Below, one piece after another: positions 58,814-64,000 of a DNA stretch of 64,000 nt. The translations under genes and the position numbers were made by a program. The DNA is from Phylloscopus collybita (taxonomy: Eukaryota; Chordata; Aves; Passeriformes; Phylloscopidae), in NCBI GenBank assembly GCA_027886175.1, contig JAJNNQ010000075.1, positions 2,521,001 to 2,585,000 of the forward strand. The letters run 5' to 3'. The notes under the pieces are model-generated. The model did no database searches and was not told the DNA's origin. It saw only the letters and a list, made by a program, of their open reading frames with translations. How positions within the stretch are numbered: position 1 is the first letter of the stretch; each line of letters opens with the position of its first letter.

Positions 58814-58886
58814 GGTTAAATGTGACTCAAACTTTCTGAGCTCAGAATTTGGCTAAATGTGACTCAAACTTTCTGAGCTCAGAATA
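58814..58886. repeat. 37-bp tandem duplication
   Basis: Two copies with period 37 (58814-58850 and 58851-58886). Both contain TAAATGTGACTCAAACTTTC and GAGCTCAGAAT and differ at about two positions. Confidence 0.95.
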
Positions 58887-59425
58887 AGACAGACATGCAT
58901 GGCAGTGCAGAAAGCAGCATTCAGAAAAGCCTAGTTAAAAAAAAAGTTGGAATATTCCTTATTCTTGCTGTACGAAATTTATTGTCAAAGAAATTGCATT
59001 AACATAATAACAAGCCCTGTCTCTTCAGCAACACAACAGTGCCAAAACAGAGTGAATCCAGTGCATTAAAATACCAACCCAGATAGTCTCCTGAGCTTTA
59101 TGGCTGCAGCAATTGAGAATTAGTACCATTAATTAGCTGAAGCTATTTGTTTTACAAATTACAATTGCATGTCTAATCCTGTAACTTTCTGTCCCTGAGG
59201 AGTTACTTAGCGAGAGCTCCACAGCAGAACCAGGGAATGAATGGACTTAACTTCTAGGAGCATCTGAGATAAGAAGAATAGAACAAACTGTTATTTTTAT
59301 TTCGCTCTGCTGCCTTTTTTTACAGTCTAAGATGAGAACAGAACACCACATCTGCTTCTCTAAGTCATTAATTATTTTCCTGAATTCTTAAATTTCTACT
59401 GCATTCAACTTTTTTTCTGGTGTGT

Positions 59426-59494
59426 GTTTTTTTTTTTTTTTTTTTTTGTTGTTGTTGTTGTTTTTGGGGGTTTTTTTTGGTTTTTTTTTTTTTT
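59426..59494. repeat. T/G low-complexity tract
   Basis: A T21-22 run, GTT triplets, then GGGGG and T runs with GG. Same type as the other T/G tracts. Confidence 0.93.
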
Positions 59495-60257
59495 AATATT
59501 GTGATATTTTATTTTTTTCCTTCACTTCCAGTATGAAAGTGCTTTTGCAGCCCCTTAATCATTCCCACTGGTTCAGTCCAGCCCTCTCTCTATGTATAAA
59601 CAGTTTCTGTCTTGATTTTGCCAGTTGAAAGATCTGACTCATGGAAGCTGCAGTACTGATTTGCATTAGGGCATCACTGGATGGGATGGTCTATTTGAGG
59701 AATATTTTACATGGTCCCAACATCTTTAGTCAGAAACAAATCACCCTGGCTTCAAGTGTCTCCCATGAAACTCATTCCAATAAAAACTCTCACTTTGACA
59801 AAGGAGTGTGTAATATTTCTCTCGCAACTCTGCAGGAGGAAGCCAACAAGTTCCCTGGATACATCAAGAAAAGAAATTATTTCACAGAAGAATGGTAATA
59901 CTTTTAGAGATGATTTATGAGCTGTTTTTTTGCTCATGAATACCCAGCCTTGAAGTCCACTTGAAAGTGATTTTTTACTTTGGTGGTTTGTTGATAAATG
60001 CTTTACCGTCATAATAAAGTCCACAGCACATGAGGGAACATCTGAAATCTTGGACATCTATTGAACAGAGGCAAGTCTGCACATCCATTTCTGTAATGAT
60101 ACATGACTTAGCCACAGACTGATGGATGGCAACTGGGTGCTCCTAAGGAACAGCTCCAGTGTCTTACAGTTATGGAAATCTGCAGTCAGCTATAGTTTAT
60201 TAATTGAGAGTACATGGTGCTTTCATGTCTGGCTACATTACCCAGGGGTTAAAATAA

Positions 60258-60315
60258 AAGAAAGAAAAAAAAAAAAAGAAAAAAAAAAAAAAAAAGAAAA
60301 AAAGAAAAAAAAAAG
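60258..60315. repeat. A-rich low-complexity run
   Basis: AAAG and long A runs. It produces the Lys-rich end of a chance frame at 60122-60319. Confidence 0.93.
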
Positions 60316-61139
60316 GTAGAGAATATATTTAATTTTAATTTGAAAGAGTTGATTCTTTCCCTTCACCTTATATTGACAATGGCAGGTGGGTCACTGAGTA
60401 AAGGCGTGTGATAAATGGATGCGAAGACAGAATTTTCTCTGTGGTTTTACACCTGTGTTGGAAGTAGAGGATGTGTCTGAAGAGGCTTTCAGAGATCTCA
60501 GCTGAAATGTGGAAACAGGAGTTCAAGCTTTGCATCAAGGCCCAGCCACAGAGTTTGCATCCCCTGGGAATCTGAAGCAGATGGTCCCACCACTTCCTTA
60601 GTGTGGAAAATGACACATTTTATTGGTTTAGTCCACATAGGCTCAGATGAAACTTTGACCTTGATACTGAAAGACCTATTTTTACAGGCATATTCCATTC
60701 TCTTGTTTTGCATTTCCTTCTTTGTTTAACCTTTTAAAGTTATCTATATCTTTTAATAATGCTTATTATTCTTTTAATTATATAGAAGAATATAGGGCTT
60801 TTATTTGGTTGTGGACAGAATTATAGATTAACTGGGATGTGAATTAAGAAAAAACATTTCTTCATGTCTTGGATTTCTAAATTTTTCCTGAGTATTATAA
60901 TGTCAAAGTACAGTTAACAAGGTTTCTTTGCAACTTACTGTTTTTGAAAGTGTTGCTTTTATAGAAAATTCCAATAGTTTAAAATGCTCTTTGTTAAAAA
61001 CATGCTGAAAACAGAAAGAATCAGGGTAATTTTTTTTCTTACTTTAAACCCAAGGCTATTTCTGTAAACAAAATATGTTTATTCTGGAAGGTTTGTGGCA
61101 AATACCATTTTATGACAAATGTATTTGACAAAAGGCATA

Positions 61140-61340
61140 TATGGTCAAATTGCCGAAATGCGCCTGCAGACGGAGACTCGGCTGAGATTAATCTCATGTT
61201 TGGGTCTGAAATGTATCAGAGAAGAACTTTTTGCTGCACATCTCTTGCACGGAAGAGCAAAGAAGATGCCACTTGGGTTTAAAGATGTTACTTCAGAGGG
61301 ACGTTCCTTGGTGGCAGGAGCCCGGCCAAGGGTTTGGTGC
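61140..61340. promoter_or_regulatory. Candidate conserved non-coding element
   Basis: Seven to eight CpGs in about 180 bp (for example GCCGAAATGCGCCTGCAGAC and GGAGACTCGG), outside any recognised repeat in a CpG-poor window. Opposing frames at 61119-61370 (plus) and 61145-61498 (minus) do not resemble known proteins. Regulatory function is inference. Confidence 0.25.
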
Positions 61341-64000
61341 TTGCCTGGAAGGAAGGGATCCCAGTTCTGAACAGGATTTCTGCACAGTTCCCTGTTACAG
61401 GTGACAGTAAATGGTCTTGATAGGCAGTGGATATTTATGTTTATGAGCCAGACAGGATCATTTTGATCCAAGTTGTTTTCTTGTATAACACAAGCCAAGG
61501 CACTTACACCCTCATTCTGTTCCTGAGAGTGTGCATTACTGATCTCTTCATATAAAGGTGAGTTGATTGCATCTCCACATGTGGTAAATTGTTCTCCCTG
61601 TTGAATATTTGGGTTTTATTTATAATCTGAATTTATCTTGTTTCAAATAAAAGCTCCTGCATTTGACTATTTCATTGAGCTGTGTACAGTACCAAGCTGT
61701 CACTTATCAATAATTTGTTCTCTTACCAGTGAAAAAAATCTTAACACATATATGTAGACCTTAATTAAGATCTCCTTGCTAATCTCCTCTTCAAGATTTT
61801 CAATGAGTTTCACACTCTGAGGAAGCTGAATTACTGTTTTCTAAGCCCTTTCTAGTAGTCTAATTTTTTCTTCAGTGTGGATTTCAGAAGTGCTTCCACA
61901 TTATCTTTGTATTGCTCATAGCTGTTTGCAGTTTGACATCTCCAGTGATTATATTTATCACCATATTGCAGTCTGACTTGGTGAACTATGCTGACTGGAG
62001 ATCAGGGCAAAGCAGATGTGCTCTGCACTTCAGGTTAATTTCCCCAATCCTAAATTAGCACAAGCTCTGAACACATTTATGATACATTAAATATGTCTTC
62101 ATAGCTTCAGCTTAGTGATCTTCATGACAGTCCTGCAAAGCAAGGCAATACTGTCACCATTTTTACTGAGACAGAACTGACACACAAGCAAAGGAAAAAA
62201 AAAATTCTAATCCTTGAAAGGCATTTAAGTAGGTAAGAGAATCATATTGGAAAATTTAATATAAAAGACTCAGACAAGACTATTGTGCGGAATTGGCACA
62301 CGTGTCTCAGACTCAATTCACAATTCAAAATCAGGAAAGGGAGAGCATGGCTGATCAGAGTAGGGGCAAATTCTACTGTCAGCCAGATGAAAATATTCCT
62401 GAACTGTGGGATTCAGGATGTCCTCTCTGCTTCCTGTGGGCACATGTGTCAGCCGAGCTGGGAATTGGTGTTCTGGCTGGACCTGGGCAACACATCACCC
62501 CACTTTCCACCACAGAAATGTCCAACAACCCCTTTGCACCACAGAATGAGTGAGAATGATGTTAGAATTGGGGTAAATGGGAACAGGTAATTCAGAATAT
62601 CTCCATACATCAGTTTGCATTTAGCTAAAGGGGTGGTCTGAAACCCCATGTGGATGACAGGCAGAGTTTGAAGGGACCAAAGCATTTCCACCTCCCAGCT
62701 CTTGTCACAGAGCCGCTGCGTTGTAAATTCATTTTTCTTGTGGGTCTTTCCTGTTCTCCAAGTCACTCATCAATCAGAATTTTGTTCATTGAGCCCACAG
62801 GTAACACCTTCCAGACCCCCTCTGACAGAATGGCCTGGGGACATCTGCCTGACATCAGACCTTTGAGGACCTTGTTCCTCTCTTGGTTTTGGATCATTTC
62901 TTCCCTGAACTCTGTTCCCTTCCCTGAAGTGGTCCTACTCAGTTTTCAGGCTTACAGTAGCAGAATCAAATAGTTGTGATTAAAACAGCCAAATGCTGTT
63001 TATGAGGATGTTTGAACTCACATGGGGTATGTAAGTAAGATTCTCAGATAGCTCAATTCAGTTTTCATCCTTTGAAGGTTTAGTTCAGTGAGTTGCGTGA
63101 TTCTAGGCAGGAGCAATTTACAGTAACATCACAGGTAATTTGGTCATATTGAATTCTACTGTTTAATGCAGGAATTCTGTAGGAGATTTTAGAAAAATAA
63201 AGTGTCATTTTTTCAGCCTGATGCTGCCATTCAAGCTTGGGAAAGTATTGCATAGATTACTTATTTAATTCAGCTTTTTTACTCAGCTCCTGTTTATACT
63301 TCTGTTGGAATAATCACAAATCACTGATGAGCTTGTCAGAGATTGATTAGATTGGTTCAAGGTCATAAAACAAAGAGTCAGGTGGAGGAGTCATGGTGGG
63401 GGAATGCAGAATGAATATCATGGTGAGCTTCATGTAAGACAAGTTAAGTTGGAGAAAGCACTGATTCTGTAATAAATATTCCTTTTAGAAAGGAATGAGC
63501 ACAGATCTGCCCAGTGCCCACAGATGTCTTTATTTTCTAGCCAGTAGAAAAAAATGTGAAAAAATCTACACACATATAAATGATCCAAAAATAGCTTTAA
63601 CCCCTTCAGTAAATTTCCTTTATCTTATTTCCAAGCCTCTCTCTGTCACAGAGAATATCAGAGTAACCTCTAGAATGTTCATGTATGAAATGTCCCACAG
63701 CTCTGAGAAAACAGTGAGGAAGGAATGATTCAAAAATATTCATGTCCTTGAATACAAAGTCAATGAGGAGCAGATAATTCTCCAGTAGGACTGTGAGAAC
63801 TAAAAAAAAACCATCATGGGATTACAGGATGATTTGGGTAGAAACTTATTAAATAGCAAGATAATAAAATATTTTGATTTGTAGAAAATATTTTAGCTAT
63901 TATATTTCTGGGTGCATAAATCTATGTATAATGAATTATGTTATTAATTCAGGGAAAAAAGAAAAAAAATCCCAAAAATATTTAAAATTGTATTCCGACA
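61341..64000. other. Unique AT-rich DNA to the window end
   Basis: No recognised gene or full repeat. Frames up to 117 codons (61145-61498) have no domain. The phrase 'gggattacaggatgatttgggtagaaactt' (63819-63848) faintly resembles a CR1 3' tip but is too short to call. Confidence 0.5.

Larger units (their letters stand above)
58627..61139. other. Unique DNA with simple repeats
   Basis: Besides the 37-bp duplication at 58814-58886, the T/G tract at 59426-59494 and the A-rich run at 60258-60315, nothing is recognised. Frames at 59641-60057 overlap on both strands and have no domain. Confidence 0.55.

Noticed and set aside
63819..63848. Possible CR1 3' tip
   Set aside because: Only about 30 weakly matching bases, too short to support.
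1..64000. tRNA, rRNA, snRNA and microRNA genes
   Set aside because: I saw no cloverleaf, A/B-box pair, or familiar RNA core sequence. A covariance-model search would be needed to exclude them.

Overview
The window looks like a gene-free stretch (intergenic or deep intronic) of a bird chromosome. The evidence is its interspersed repeats: about two dozen 5'-truncated CR1 LINE fragments, recognised by the diagnostic CR1 3' tail (for example TTGGAAGGGACC and its complement), and several solo endogenous-retrovirus LTRs of avian type. A passerine or other neoavian bird is likely, but that is inference from repeat families recalled without a database. I see no protein-coding host gene, no tRNA or rRNA gene, and no bacterial features. 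Nearly all open frames are short chance frames, frames inside repeats, or low-complexity frames in microsatellites.

Layout. 1-5 kb: CR1 fragments (1.2, 1.85, 2.1 and 4.0 kb) in AT-rich unique DNA. 5-7.4 kb: a solo LTR at 5018-5633, and a second LTR of related U3 at 6760-7364 that split an older CR1 and left a 5-bp target duplication. 7.4-31 kb: unique AT-rich DNA with scattered CR1 pieces. The largest, 25083-25985, still carries a decayed C-terminal part of the CR1 ORF2 reverse transcriptase. 31-37.4 kb: an LTR cluster (31187-31649; a plus-strand LTR at 35360-35940 inside an older minus-strand LTR; 36695-37316). 40-56 kb: simple-sequence DNA, including T/G tracts and three long purine/pyrimidine microsatellites at 42.3, 51.8 and 55.7 kb, plus a well-preserved LTR at 45965-46506 and a small CpG-dense patch at 44.9 kb. 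57.7-64 kb: a CR1 tail, a solo LTR at 58024-58626 with a perfect target duplication, then mostly unique DNA.

No set of genes works together here. The most informative content is the insertion history, readable from target-site duplications and nesting, and a few CpG-retaining non-repeat islands (28.8-29.1, 44.9 and 61.15-61.33 kb) that are candidates for conserved regulatory DNA. I found nothing I would call a new biological system.
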